From Paenibacillus lignilyticus (GTDB lineage: Bacteria > Bacillota > Bacilli > Paenibacillales > Paenibacillaceae): 40,797 nucleotides of DNA. The position numbers were made by a program, and so were the translations under genes. The stretch is taken from NCBI RefSeq assembly GCF_017942085.1, contig NZ_JAGKSP010000029.1, positions 1-40,797 on the forward strand, in the 5' to 3' direction. Position 1 is the first letter of the stretch; every line of letters starts with the position of its first letter. Under the pieces are notes generated by a model that saw only the letters and a list, made by a program, of their open reading frames with translations, was not told the DNA's origin and ran no database searches. This document shows, in pieces, positions 1-9,110 of the stretch.

Positions 1-1527
1 AACGTCTGCCCTTCCGATCGCGGCGCGGCGGACGGCGCCCGTGCCGAGCAGGGCGGCCGCCGTGAGCGCAGCGATGCCGGCGCAGGCTGCGCCGGCCGTG
101 CCGTACGCCGGCACGAGGGCGGCGTTGAACGCCGCCTTCAGCGCGGCCGCGGTCAGCATGTACAGCGCGGGGGCACGGACGGCCCCCAGCCCCTGCAGCG
201 TTGCAGCCGCGATTGCGCTAACGGTGCCCGCGAGCGCCGTGCACCCGACAAGGGCAAACGTGCGCGATCCGGCATCGTCCGCGTACAGCATGACATTGAC
301 GGGCTCGGCCAGCAGCGCGAGCCCTAAAGCCGCGGCGGCGCCGATGCCCCACGCAGCCCGCAGCACGAGAGCCGCTTGCTGACGCACGGCGGCTTCGTCA
401 CCGCGTACGCGTGCGGCCGCTAGCGCGGGAACCAGCGCGGCGCCCATCGCGCCCGCAACCATGACGACCAGCTGCACAAGCGGCTGGCCCCGGCTGTACA
501 GGCCGAAGAGCGACATCGCTTCGGCCTGCGAAACGCCCGTTCCGCGAAGCAGCCGCGGAACCGTGAACGCATCCACAACGCCAAGCGCCGGCACAGCAAG
601 CGCCCCGAGCGTGACGGGAACCGCGAGCAGCGCCAGCTTGCGCATAAGCGCCGCCATACTTTCCCTGCCGGTGGCCGCCGATGCATGGCGAAGCTTTGCT
701 GCGCCGCCCCGCTCCCGCAGCCAGAATGCCGCGATGACCGCAAGGCCCGCCGCGCCGCCAATGGCCGAACCGGCGGTTGCACCGGCAGCAAGCTTCGCAT
801 CAGACCAGTCAGAATGCCAGCCGATGGCAAGCAGAATCAACATCCCCGCCACGCGGACGGTCTGTTCGGACAGCTGGGACACAGCCGATGGCAGCATCCG
901 TCCCCGTCCTTGATAGTAGCCGCGCAGCGCCGCCATCACGGGCGCGAACCATAGCGCCAGCGAAACGGTCCGCACCGCGGATGCCGTTGCTTCATCGCCC
1001 AGCCAGAAGGCGATTCGGTCAGCCCCCAGCCACAGCAGCACGAACCCCACCGCGCCGCTCGCAAGCAATAACCCGGCGCTTGCGCCAAGCACACGCCTTG
1101 CGCCTCCCGTATCCCCTTGAGCTTCTCGCTCGGCTACGAGCAGCGAAACCGCGACGGGAAACCCCGCCGTTACCATCACAAGCAGCAATTGATACAGCGG
1201 ATAAACCGCGTTGTAGATCCCAAATACGCGATCGCCGGCAATATTTTGCAGCGGAATTTTCTGCAGCGTGCCAAGCGTTTTGCTGATAAGCATGGCAACG
1301 CCCATGAGAGCCGCGCCGCGAAGCAGCAAAGGTCTATTCCCTAAGACTTTATCATCACTATTCCCCAAGCCATCGCCTTTTCCCGAGCGATTGCCCTCAC
1401 TCGTCTTTCCTTCAATCCCCACACCGAGCTCCGCACGCTGCTCATCCGCATCCGTAGTCCCAGCATGCTCCTCTTGCCCTCTTTTCAAAACCTGTGCACC
1501 TGCCCTACTCTCTTCTCCTGCTCCCAT
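1..1527 (-). CDS. yabM: YabM/SpoVB-like polysaccharide flippase, partial (C-terminus beyond window)
   Basis: An open minus-strand frame runs from an ATG at 1527 to the window edge with no stop (509 codons). From about residue 65 it is a polytopic membrane protein of the MurJ/SpoVB/YabM (MOP) superfamily. The family-typical opening includes LLLRGAALMGVAMLISKTLG followed by IPLQNIAGDRVFG, then repeated hydrophobic helices. Such proteins flip lipid-linked saccharides across the membrane, and yabM follows spoVT in B. subtilis as here. The first 65 residues are hydrophilic and rich in Glu, Gly and Asp, which is unusual. The ATG has only a weak GGGG ribosome site and overlaps a TATAAT-like string, so the true start may be an internal GTG or TTG. 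The substrate is not known from sequence. Confidence 0.85.
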   Translation of the reverse strand, partial: MGAGEESRAGAQVLKRGQEEHAGTTDADEQRAELGVGIEGKTSEGNRSGKGDGLGNSDDKVLGNRPLLLRGAALMGVAMLISKTLGTLQKIPLQNIAGDRVFGIYNAVYPLYQLLLVMVTAGFPVAVSLLVAEREAQGDTGGARRVLGASAGLLLASGAVGFVLLWLGADRIAFWLGDEATASAVRTVSLALWFAPVMAALRGYYQGRGRMLPSAVSQLSEQTVRVAGMLILLAIGWHSDWSDAKLAAGATAGSAIGGAAGLAVIAAFWLRERGGAAKLRHASAATGRESMAALMRKLALLAVPVTLGALAVPALGVVDAFTVPRLLRGTGVSQAEAMSLFGLYSRGQPLVQLVVMVAGAMGAALVPALAAARVRGDEAAVRQQAALVLRAAWGIGAAAALGLALLAEPVNVMLYADDAGSRTFALVGCTALAGTVSAIAAATLQGLGAVRAPALYMLTAAALKAAFNAALVPAYGTAGAACAGIAALTAAALLGTGAVRRAAIGRADV

Positions 1528-1562
1528 TATACCCCAAACCGCGGCCCGGAATGGACCTCTAC

Positions 1563-1603
1563 AGAAAAAAGCTCCCATGAAGACATGCTCTTCAAGGAAG
1601 CTT
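1563..1603 (-). terminator. Intrinsic terminator after spoVT
   Basis: On the minus strand a stem of AAGCTTCC then TGAAGA pairs with TCTTCA then GGGAGCTT (one G-U pair), followed by a run of six Ts. It lies between the spoVT stop and the yabM start, so yabM probably has its own promoter or relies on readthrough. Confidence 0.8.
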
Positions 1604-1611
1604 CTACGCTG

Positions 1612-2151
1612 CTATTGCTCCATTTGCTTGGCGAGAAACCCTGCTGCGGTTTCGGCCATTTTGGTTTCCATTTGCGCCATTTTGGCGTTCTCGTCTTTAC
1701 TGAGCAGCACAACGGTACCGATTGGATCGCCGCCGGCTACGATTGGAGCGGCCACGAAAGCACTGAAGGTCTCTCCGATATCTTTGACGATCTCGTAAGA
1801 GCCGCCGGATTCGATGATCGCTTTGCGGTTCTCCATACAACTCTCCAGCATGGAGCCGATCTGCTTCTCCAAATAATCTTTCTTGGATGCTCCCGCGACC
1901 GCAATAATATTATCCCGATCCGTGATTAATGCAATATGGCCTGTGCTTTCGGATAAAGACTCCGCATATTCTTTGGCAAAATCGCCAAGCTCTCCAATAG
2001 GGGAATACTTCTTCAAAATAACCTCGCCATCGCGATCAACGAATATTTCCAGCGGGTCGCCCTCGCGTATGCGCAGTGTTCGGCGGATTTCCTTAGGGAT
2101 GACGACCCGGCCGAGATCATCGATACGACGGACAATTCCAGTTGCTTTCAT
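1612..2151 (-). CDS. spoVT: Stage V sporulation protein T, AbrB-family forespore regulator
   Basis: This 179-residue protein has an N-terminal AbrB/MazE-type swapped-hairpin DNA-binding domain (residues 1-50, MKATGIVRRIDDLGRVVIP) and a C-terminal GAF-like domain (about 60-175). That is the full SpoVT architecture. SpoVT modulates SigG-dependent forespore genes and acts as a tetramer on DNA. A ribosome site (AAGGAAAG with GGGG) precedes the ATG. A forespore-type promoter is seen upstream at 2273-2303. It shares its N-terminal fold with AbrB at 31593-31847 but not the sensor domain. The neighbour yabM and the mfd side match B. subtilis order, interrupted here by the inserted transporter island. 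Confidence 0.95.
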   Translation of the reverse strand: MKATGIVRRIDDLGRVVIPKEIRRTLRIREGDPLEIFVDRDGEVILKKYSPIGELGDFAKEYAESLSESTGHIALITDRDNIIAVAGASKKDYLEKQIGSMLESCMENRKAIIESGGSYEIVKDIGETFSAFVAAPIVAGGDPIGTVVLLSKDENAKMAQMETKMAETAAGFLAKQMEQ

Positions 2152-2272
2152 GTTCTAGTTGCCCCACTTTCCTTGAAGGTTTTGAATTGGACTGGACGCA
2201 AACTGCAAAATGCTAAATTTCTATCGTTCAAGAGGAGAGGATCCTTGAATAAGGTGATTTTCGATCTGACCA

Positions 2273-2303
2273 TAGTATTCATCCGCTCCCATTTTCTTAT
2301 TCA
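2273..2303 (-). promoter_or_regulatory. Candidate SigG-type promoter of spoVT
   Basis: Minus-strand -35 TGAATA (2298-2303) and -10 AATACTA (2273-2279) are 18 bp apart. The SigG consensus is about GHATR, 17-18 bp, CATWMTA, so there is one mismatch at the first -10 base. spoVT is SigG-controlled in B. subtilis, which supports the call. Confidence 0.55.
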
Positions 2304-2372
2304 CGTGGAAAAGGGACAAAAGCCTTGAATCACCGCTGTTGGAGGTATCTTCCACTTAACGCTTTCCAACAG

Positions 2373-2416
2373 AAAAAAAAGCACCCCGCAGCTCTAACGA
2401 AGAGCTTCAGGATGCC
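2373..2416 (-). terminator. Terminator of the guanidine-switch ABC operon
   Basis: A minus-strand stem (GCATCC, then AGCTCT, pairing with AGAGCT, then GGTGC) is followed by eight Ts. The stop codon of the 51-codon ORF lies inside the stem, which places that small ORF as the last gene of the operon. Confidence 0.85.
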
Positions 2417-2549
2417 GAAAGAACATCATTCTCACGATAAAACCAAGTGCGGCCAGCAGTCTCCTGCTGAAGCGATTCGGGTCGCCGCCGCTTGCACCTT
2501 CCACCTTGCCGCGTTTCGCGGTAGGTTCTTTCGAATCGCGCGTCACCAT
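2394..2549 (-). CDS. Small basic hypothetical protein, 51 aa
   Basis: An ATG at 2549 opens a 51-residue frame beginning MVTRDSKEPTAKRGK, with a central Gly/Ser stretch and the C-terminal segment LLAALGFIVRMMFFRHPEAL. A good ribosome site (AGGAG, 9-nt spacer) precedes it. It starts 35 nt after the stop of the ABC ATPase and ends inside the operon terminator, so it is placed as the fourth gene of the riboswitch-controlled unit. The basic N-terminus and hydrophobic, Arg-flanked C-terminus suggest a membrane-peripheral peptide. I do not recognise a family. A role as a small accessory to the importer is inference from position only. Confidence 0.55.
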   Translation of the reverse strand: MVTRDSKEPTAKRGKVEGASGGDPNRFSRRLLAALGFIVRMMFFRHPEALR

Positions 2550-2584
2550 GCCGGATCACTCCTCGCCTCATGATTGCCTTGCTT

Positions 2585-3427
2585 CTAGTGCTTCAGCAGC
2601 TGTCCAAGCTCCCGCTTGAGTGCCAGAAATTCGGGCAGCTCGCGTATTTCGGATGTCCGTTTGTCGGGCAGCTCCACATCGAAGGTTTTCAGGATGCGTC
2701 CCGGACCGGCGCCCATCACAACAATGCGCTGCGACAGGAAAATCGCTTCATCGATATCATGCGTGATGAAGAGAACGGTCGTTTTCTCCTTCTCCCACAC
2801 CTCGAGCAGCATCTCCTGCATCTCCAGTTTGGTCTGCGCATCGAGAGCGCCGAACGGTTCATCCATAAGCAGCACCTTCGGCCGGTTCGCAAGTGCCCTT
2901 GCAATCGCCACCCGCTGCTTCATCCCGCCGGAGAGCTGCTTCGGATAGGCGCTTGCGAAGGCTTCGAGCTTGATGACTTTCAGAAAATGATTGCTGATCG
3001 CGCGGCGCTCTAACGTCGAAATCCCTTTCAGCTTCGGGCCGTATTCAATATTCTCACGTACTGTGAGCCACGGAAACAGCGTATATCCTTGGAAGACCAT
3101 ACCCCGCTCCGCGCCGGGCCCGATAACCTCGTCGCCATCCAGCGTGACTGATCCGTCTGTCAGCTCATCAAGTCCCGCAACGATGCGGAGCAGCGTTGAT
3201 TTCCCGCAGCCGGACGGACCGACGATGGTGACGAACTCATTGGTACCGATGCTCAGATCGATATTCTTCAGCGCTTCGAATTGGCTTTTCTTCGTTTCAT
3301 ACACCTTGTGCAAGCCGCGAATCACGATTTCACCGCGCGGCACTACCGCCAGCTCCTTGGCACGAGTACTCCCTTTCGCGTTTGCCGATTGCTCATCATA
3401 GTTAGCTTCACGTTTAACGGCTTCCAT
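2585..3427 (-). CDS. ABC transporter ATPase, nitrate/sulfonate/taurine type (guanidine-switch operon)
   Basis: This 280-residue ATPase has Walker A GPSGCGKST, signature LSGGMKQR, Walker B VLLMDEPFGALD and a switch His in FITHDIDEA. The domain belongs to the SsuB/TauB/NrtD family that energises uptake of small compounds with a NMT1-type binding protein. About 30 polar residues precede the ABC domain. The ATG has the ribosome site GGGAG at a 9-nt spacer. It is the third gene of the operon after the binding lipoprotein and permease, all behind a guanidine-I riboswitch. The generic family label would be sulfonate or nitrate import; the riboswitch makes guanidine, or a compound yielding it, the more likely cargo. 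Cargo assignment is inferred. Confidence 0.85.
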   Translation of the reverse strand: MEAVKREANYDEQSANAKGSTRAKELAVVPRGEIVIRGLHKVYETKKSQFEALKNIDLSIGTNEFVTIVGPSGCGKSTLLRIVAGLDELTDGSVTLDGDEVIGPGAERGMVFQGYTLFPWLTVRENIEYGPKLKGISTLERRAISNHFLKVIKLEAFASAYPKQLSGGMKQRVAIARALANRPKVLLMDEPFGALDAQTKLEMQEMLLEVWEKEKTTVLFITHDIDEAIFLSQRIVVMGAGPGRILKTFDVELPDKRTSEIRELPEFLALKRELGQLLKH

Positions 3428-3496
3428 CCGCGATCAACTCCCTGTACTGATTTCATTGCACCTGCCTGCCTCAGGAGGCTCCTCGAGCCGATTTCA

Positions 3497-4312
3497 TTAA
3501 GCCCAAGGGAACAACCTGCGGTTTAAGAAAGCGAAAATCCGGTCGCTAATGAGTCCAAGAAGACCGATGACGATAATTCCGACAAATATTTGATCCGTAT
3601 TCAGGAACCGCTGCGCCTTCATAATCGCGTAACCGAGACCGCTGTTGACCGCTACGAGTTCGGCAACAACGAGATAGGTCCACGCCCATCCCAGAATGAG
3701 GCGAAGCGTATGCATCAACTGCGGCTGAATGGCCGGGATCAGCACCGTCTCAATCGCCTTCCAGCGGCCTGCCCCGAGCGTGAAGGACGCTTGAAGCAGG
3801 TCTTGGGAGACGCGGCGCGTATTGTCAGCCACCATTAAGACGAGCTGGAAGAAGCAGCCGATGAAGATGAGCAGAATTTTCGCCCATTCCCCGATACCGG
3901 CCCACACCATAATGAGTGGAATGAAAGCTACAGCCGGCATGTAGCGGATAAACTCCATCGGCGGTTCTACGAAAGCCTCGCCGTACTTGAATGTACCTGC
4001 GAAGATACCGATCGGAATACCGATGATGCATGCAAGGAGGAAACCTGCCGATACGCGGAACACGCTAATTCCGATATGATGCCAGTACTCGCCGGTACCC
4101 AGCATCTTGAACATCTCGACAAATACTTTATCCGGCGTCGGCAGGAAGACCGGGTTAACCGATTCCGTATAACTCAGCGCCGACCACACGATGAACAAGA
4201 GCGCGAACGAGAATCCTGCGGTGAAGGCAAACGGCCTCCCGCCGATATCCTTGAAGATTTGAAACCGATTCGGCCGACGCTTATGCCCGGGTTTAAGCTC
4301 ATTTGCCTTCAT
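3497..4312 (-). CDS. ABC transporter permease, nitrate/sulfonate/taurine type (guanidine-switch operon)
   Basis: This 271-residue integral membrane protein has about six hydrophobic helices and the BPD-type loop near EAFVEPPMEFIRYMPAVAF, typical of SsuC/TauC/NrtB permeases. A GTG nine bases upstream at 4321 is in frame but lies inside the ribosome site. The ATG at 4312 has AAGGAG at an 8-nt spacer and is chosen. The start lies 5 nt beyond the stop of the binding protein, so the two are translationally coupled. It should form the membrane channel with the ATPase encoded downstream. Substrate is inferred from the guanidine-I riboswitch ahead of the operon. Confidence 0.85.
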   Translation of the reverse strand: MKANELKPGHKRRPNRFQIFKDIGGRPFAFTAGFSFALLFIVWSALSYTESVNPVFLPTPDKVFVEMFKMLGTGEYWHHIGISVFRVSAGFLLACIIGIPIGIFAGTFKYGEAFVEPPMEFIRYMPAVAFIPLIMVWAGIGEWAKILLIFIGCFFQLVLMVADNTRRVSQDLLQASFTLGAGRWKAIETVLIPAIQPQLMHTLRLILGWAWTYLVVAELVAVNSGLGYAIMKAQRFLNTDQIFVGIIVIGLLGLISDRIFAFLNRRLFPWA

Positions 4313-4317
4313 CGCGA

Positions 4318-5331
4318 TCACTCCTTAGCTGCTTTTTCTACAAACCGTGAGTCGAAGAGGACATCGAAGTCTTTGATCTCATCCACCATATCCAGCTTCT
4401 TCAAGAAATCCGCTGTCTTCTGAGCCGTATAAGGCAATGACGTGTAATCATCGCGCTTGCCGAATGCTTCTACGTTATCCGATGGCGAGAACAGTTTAAT
4501 GCTGTCGAGACCAAGCTTAAAGTCCTCCGGCGTCGTTTCCGCTTTCTCCGCCATAAGCTTGATGGCTTCATCCTGATGGGATTTGAAATAATTCAGTGCT
4601 TCGAACCAAGCGTCTACGATCTTCTGAATATCATCCGGACGGTTCTTTACGACCTCATCGCGGAAGACGAGCAGATCGGGAATGAGACCCGGTGTATCTT
4701 TGGAGGAGAAGAGCACCTTGCCCTTGCCTTCTTTAACGGCTTTCGTTTGGAACGGCTCCCAAAGCACGGAAGCATCTGTTTTGCCGGATATAAATGCAGG
4801 ACCTGCATCGTTGACCGTCATGTTGACGTAATTGACATCATTCTCGGACATTCCGTTCTGATCAAGCGCGGTCAGCAGCAGCAGGTGATCGACGGTGCCT
4901 AGCTCGGTTGCTACGGTTTTGCCTTTCAACTCGGCAATGGAGCCGATGTTCGACTTGCTGACGATTGCATCGCCGCCGTAGGAGTTGTCGTTCACAAGCA
5001 CGGCCTTCAGGCCAATTCCTTTGGATGCGGGAGCGAGTGTATCGCTGAGCGTTTGGCTGTTGGCATCCACTTTGCCCGTAGAGAGTGCTTGAAGGGAATC
5101 GCTGTAAACCGGGAACCATTTCAGATCGACTTTCACGTCATGTTTCTCGAAGAAACCCTTCTCGTCGACGAGGTACCAGAAGAACCAACCCGGCCAAGGA
5201 CTAAGCGCAATCGTAATCGGTGAGTCATCCGCACCGGATGAAGCTTCCTTGGAACCTCCGCAGCCGGTCAGTGCCGTGAGCATTGCAGCAAGTAAAAGCA
5301 GTGTAACCGTCGTCCGTTTCGTTCTCTTCAT
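4318..5331 (-). CDS. ABC transporter substrate-binding lipoprotein, NMT1/SsuA type (putative guanidine uptake)
   Basis: A 337-residue lipoprotein: signal peptide MKRTKRTTVTLLLLAAMLTA followed by lipobox LTGC. The mature part is a periplasmic-binding-protein type II fold of the NMT1/SsuA/TauA class. It opens ITIALSPWPGWFFWYLVDEK with several aromatic residues that may line the ligand site. A GGGAG ribosome site precedes the ATG. First gene of a four-gene unit directly downstream of the guanidine-I riboswitch terminator. Riboswitches of this class are known ahead of such nitrate/sulfonate-labelled importers. Guanidine binding is therefore the best inference, but specificity cannot be read from the residues alone; urea or a guanidino compound remain possible. 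Confidence 0.85.
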   Translation of the reverse strand: MKRTKRTTVTLLLLAAMLTALTGCGGSKEASSGADDSPITIALSPWPGWFFWYLVDEKGFFEKHDVKVDLKWFPVYSDSLQALSTGKVDANSQTLSDTLAPASKGIGLKAVLVNDNSYGGDAIVSKSNIGSIAELKGKTVATELGTVDHLLLLTALDQNGMSENDVNYVNMTVNDAGPAFISGKTDASVLWEPFQTKAVKEGKGKVLFSSKDTPGLIPDLLVFRDEVVKNRPDDIQKIVDAWFEALNYFKSHQDEAIKLMAEKAETTPEDFKLGLDSIKLFSPSDNVEAFGKRDDYTSLPYTAQKTADFLKKLDMVDEIKDFDVLFDSRFVEKAAKE

Positions 5332-5365
5332 TTCTCCCCACTCCCATCAAGTTCTCTATAAATTA

Positions 5366-5525
5366 GAAAAAGCCTCAGGAGAGATCTCCCAGGCTTTTGT
5401 CCTTCCGTGTTATACGGAGATCGCGGCCCAAAAGTGATGTGAGCCATTCTCCATACGCCCCCTCTTGGACCAGCCTGGTTATGACACCACGGAACCCTAG
5501 ACAGCTTTGTCGTTCCCGAGAAACG
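5366..5525 (-). ncRNA. Guanidine-I (ykkC) riboswitch with terminator expression platform
   Basis: On the minus strand the leader carries the ykkC hallmarks in order: a small GACAAAGCTGTC hairpin, CTAGGGTTCCG, CTGGTCCAAGAG, then ACACGGAAGGACAAAAGCC and GGGAGA. The last element doubles as the 5' arm of a terminator (AGCCT, GGAGA pairing with CTCC, AGGCT, then five Ts at 5367-5371). Ligand binding to the conserved arm would prevent the terminator, so this is an ON switch. It precedes the SsuA-type lipoprotein gene by about 35 nt. Coordinates of the outer stem are approximate. Confidence 0.9.
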
Positions 5526-5570
5526 CCGAGAACTGATATTCAATTGTTAGCCAACCTTACATTTATTTGT

Positions 5571-5600
5571 ATTGTAAGAGCGAAATAGCCTATGTGTCAA
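5571..5600 (-). promoter_or_regulatory. SigA promoter of the guanidine riboswitch operon
   Basis: Minus-strand -35 TTGACA (5595-5600) and -10 TACAAT (5571-5576) are 18 bp apart. The predicted start is about 40 nt before the riboswitch core. Confidence 0.75.
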
Positions 5601-5606
5601 TGTTTA

Positions 5607-5623
5607 TGTTAGGTTTTATTACA
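5607..5623. promoter_or_regulatory. TnrA/GlnR-type nitrogen box upstream of the guanidine switch
   Basis: TGTTA-N7-TTACA matches the TnrA/GlnR consensus TGTNA-N7-TNACA at every defined base. Its centre (5615) is about 51 bp upstream of the predicted transcription start, the spacing known for TnrA-activated promoters. It starts 6 nt past the urtE stop. Confidence 0.75.
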
Positions 5624-5629
5624 TGAATG

Positions 5630-6302
5630 CTAAACGGTTAGATAATGGCGGATGACTTCATCGTTCAAATCGGACAAGCCGCCCTCCCATGCAATCGAGC
5701 CTTTCTCGAGGATGTAGAAGTAGTCCCCGACACTCTTCACAAACTCCAGACTCTGCTCCGCCAGCAGAATAGCCGTCTCGCCTCCAGCCTTGATCGACCG
5801 GATAACATCGCGGATATCATCGACAATGGACGGCTGAATGCCTTCACACGGTTCGTCGAGCAGCAGCAGCTCCGGCTCGGAGGCAAGCGCTCTGGCGAAT
5901 GCCAACTGCTGCTGCTGTCCGCCGCTCAAGTCGCCGCCTCTGCGATCATACATCGAGGGCAACACGGGAAACTTGGCAATGGCCGACTCCGGAATGGCGC
6001 GTTTTTTCTCTTTGCACGCTTCCAATCCAAGCAGCACATTCTCGAATACGGTAAGCTGCGGGAAGATTTCGCGCCCTTGCGGCACGTATCCGATCCCCTT
6101 CTTCGCACGCTCGCCGGGTGCCCGCTTCGTCAGATCGGCTCCTTTGTAGGTCACCGTCCCCTTTCGCGCCTTCAGCACTCCCATAATGCTCTTCATCAGC
6201 GTTGTCTTGCCGACTCCGTTACGCCCAAGCAAGCATACGACCTGCCCCGGCCGCACTTGAAGCGTAACCTGCCGCAATATAACGCTCTCTCCATACCCTG
6301 CT

Positions 6303-6331
<29 letters not shown>
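5630..6331 (-). CDS. urtE: Urea ABC transporter ATPase UrtE
   Basis: A 233-residue ATPase of the branched-chain amide importer class: Walker A GRNGVGKTT, signature LSGGQQQQ, Walker B LLLDEPCEGIQPSIVDDI. The EGIQPS string is characteristic of UrtE rather than LivF. It pairs with UrtD on the cytoplasmic face of the UrtBC channel to import urea. Its start lies 29 nt inside urtD, so translation is coupled. An ATG two codons later (6325) has an equally good ribosome site. It is the last gene of urtABCDE. No terminator follows; the next element is the nitrogen box and guanidine switch. Confidence 0.92.
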
Positions 6332-7091
<760 letters not shown>

Positions 7092-8178
7092 CGGCTGTCT
7101 TCCTCCTTCTAAACCACTTGAGTTGACCAAACAGGCCCGCCGCTCCCTTCGGTAAGAAGACCACGACCACGACGAACAAGGCACCCATGAACAGAATCCA
7201 TATATCCGGATAGGACTCGCTGAAAGCACTCTTGGCGGAATTGAGCAGAATCGCGCCAAGCACCGCGCCTGCCAGCGTTCCCCGGCCTCCGATGGCCACC
7301 CAAAGCACCATCTCAATGGACGGCACGATGCCCATCATAGAAGGCGATATGATGCCGACATGCAGCACGAACAGCATACCTGCGAGTCCGGCAAGCCCAG
7401 CCGAGATGCTAAAAGCGACCATCTGATAGACAGCCGGATTATAACCGATGAACCGTACCCGATTCTCGCCATCCCTTATCGCTCGCAATACCTTGCCGAA
7501 GCGGCTCTTGACGATGAACCGGCAGAGCAGATAGGCCCCGATAAGCAGCGCCACCGTCACCCAGTACAGGTACCGCTTCGTGTCCGGCGATGCCAGCGCT
7601 AAGCCGAACAGCTTACTGTAACCGGTCACGCCGTTCGTGCCGCCCGTATATGCCTGCTGTCCAATGAACAGCGTAACGGTAATGATGACGAGCGCTTGCG
7701 TCAGAATCGTAAAATACACGCCGCGAATCCGGTTGCGGAACGTAAAGTAACCGAGTATCAACGCCAGCAGAGCCGGAATTAATATCCCCGCCAGCAAGGC
7801 AAAGGTCAGCGATCCGAACGGTTTCCAGAACCATGGCAGCGCCGTAAGGCCGCTCCAATCCATAAAATCGGGGAGCTTGCCGCCACCAGCATCCAGCTTC
7901 AGGTACATCGCCATCGCATAACCGCCTAAGCCGAAGAACACACCGTGCCCAAGGCTGAGAATGCCGGTATAGCCCCATATTAGATCAAGCCCCAGCGCCA
8001 CAATGGCATAGGCCAGAAACTTCGCCAGCAAATTTAACCGAAAATCGCTTAATACAAGCGGTGCACAAAATAACGCAGCAGCGGCAACCGCATATCCCGC
8101 CAACAGCCATATTCGCTCAGGCGTCATCGTTCGAAGCTGCATCATGGTTCCACCTTTCAAGGGCGACTTTTTTCCCAT

Positions 8179-9087
8179 CTAGTTATCAAGCGAACGCGAG
8201 CGCATCGCCACAAGGCCCATCGGCTTCCATTGAAGGAAAGCAACGATACACAGGAACACCAGCACTTTGCCGAGCGAAGCCGTCGTCCAATATTCGAAGA
8301 TCGTATTCGACAGCCCGATGCCAAGGGCACCGAACACCGTGCCTACGAGCTTCCCTACACCACCGAGCACAACAACCATAAACGCATCCACGATGTAGTA
8401 CGTCCCAATCGAAGGACCGATCGGTCCGATAAGCGTTAGCGCACAGCCAGCGATGCCTGCAATACCGGATCCAATCGCGAAGGTCATGGCATCTACTCGG
8501 CGCGTTGAAATGCCAAGGCAAGCAGCCATTTCACGATTTTGCATAACCGCCCGCATTCTGCGTCCGGAATGACTTCGATAGATATACAGGTACATCACGA
8601 ACAGACAGACCAGCACCAGACCGATGATGAATAATCGCTTGTACGGGAATACAACACCGCCAAGTGCCGTCACGCCGCCATTGAGCCATTCGGGACTCGT
8701 TACGCCGACATTCGGCGCACCGAAGATGCTCCGAGCGATCTGCTGCAGCATAAGTCCGACACCCCAGGTGGCAAGCAAGCTGTCGAGCGGACGTCCATAG
8801 AGAAAACGGATGAGCGTCATTTCCAGTACCATGCCAAATGCAAAAGCAACGCAGAAACTTACCGGTATGGCAAGCGCAAAGTACCAGCCGAATGCCGATT
8901 CAGGCATATAGGAGGTAAAAAGATTTTGCACGACGTATGCGGTGTAGGCGCCGATCATAATGAGCTCGCCATGCGCCATATTTATGACTTTCATCAGGCC
9001 GAATGTAATTGCCAGCCCAAGCGCGATAAGCAGCAGAATCGAGCTTACGCTGATCCCATTAAACAACTGCAGTATGATGACATCCAT
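8179..9087 (-). CDS. urtB: Urea ABC transporter permease UrtB
   Basis: A 302-residue LivH/UrtB-type permease with about eight hydrophobic helices. The N-terminal LLLIALGLAITFGLMKVINM and the MAHGELIMIGAYTAY segment are family hallmarks. AAGGGGTG at a 10-nt spacer precedes the ATG. It follows urtA after a 122-nt gap that holds a large stem-loop. Cyanobacterial UrtB proteins often carry an N-terminal extension that is absent here, as expected for Firmicutes. Confidence 0.92.
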   Translation of the reverse strand: MDVIILQLFNGISVSSILLLIALGLAITFGLMKVINMAHGELIMIGAYTAYVVQNLFTSYMPESAFGWYFALAIPVSFCVAFAFGMVLEMTLIRFLYGRPLDSLLATWGVGLMLQQIARSIFGAPNVGVTSPEWLNGGVTALGGVVFPYKRLFIIGLVLVCLFVMYLYIYRSHSGRRMRAVMQNREMAACLGISTRRVDAMTFAIGSGIAGIAGCALTLIGPIGPSIGTYYIVDAFMVVVLGGVGKLVGTVFGALGIGLSNTIFEYWTTASLGKVLVFLCIVAFLQWKPMGLVAMRSRSLDN

Positions 9088-9110
9088 CGATTGCGTTCAC
9101 CCCTTATGCA

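Noticed and set aside
2325..2573. 82-codon plus-strand frame downstream of spoVT promoter
   Set aside because: It is antisense to the operon terminator and the 51-codon gene and has no ribosome site.
7092..7316. Extended N-terminus of urtD
   Set aside because: The upstream part is a frame inside urtC with non-family, Trp/Arg/Ser-rich sequence. The ATG at 7091 has a strong ribosome site.
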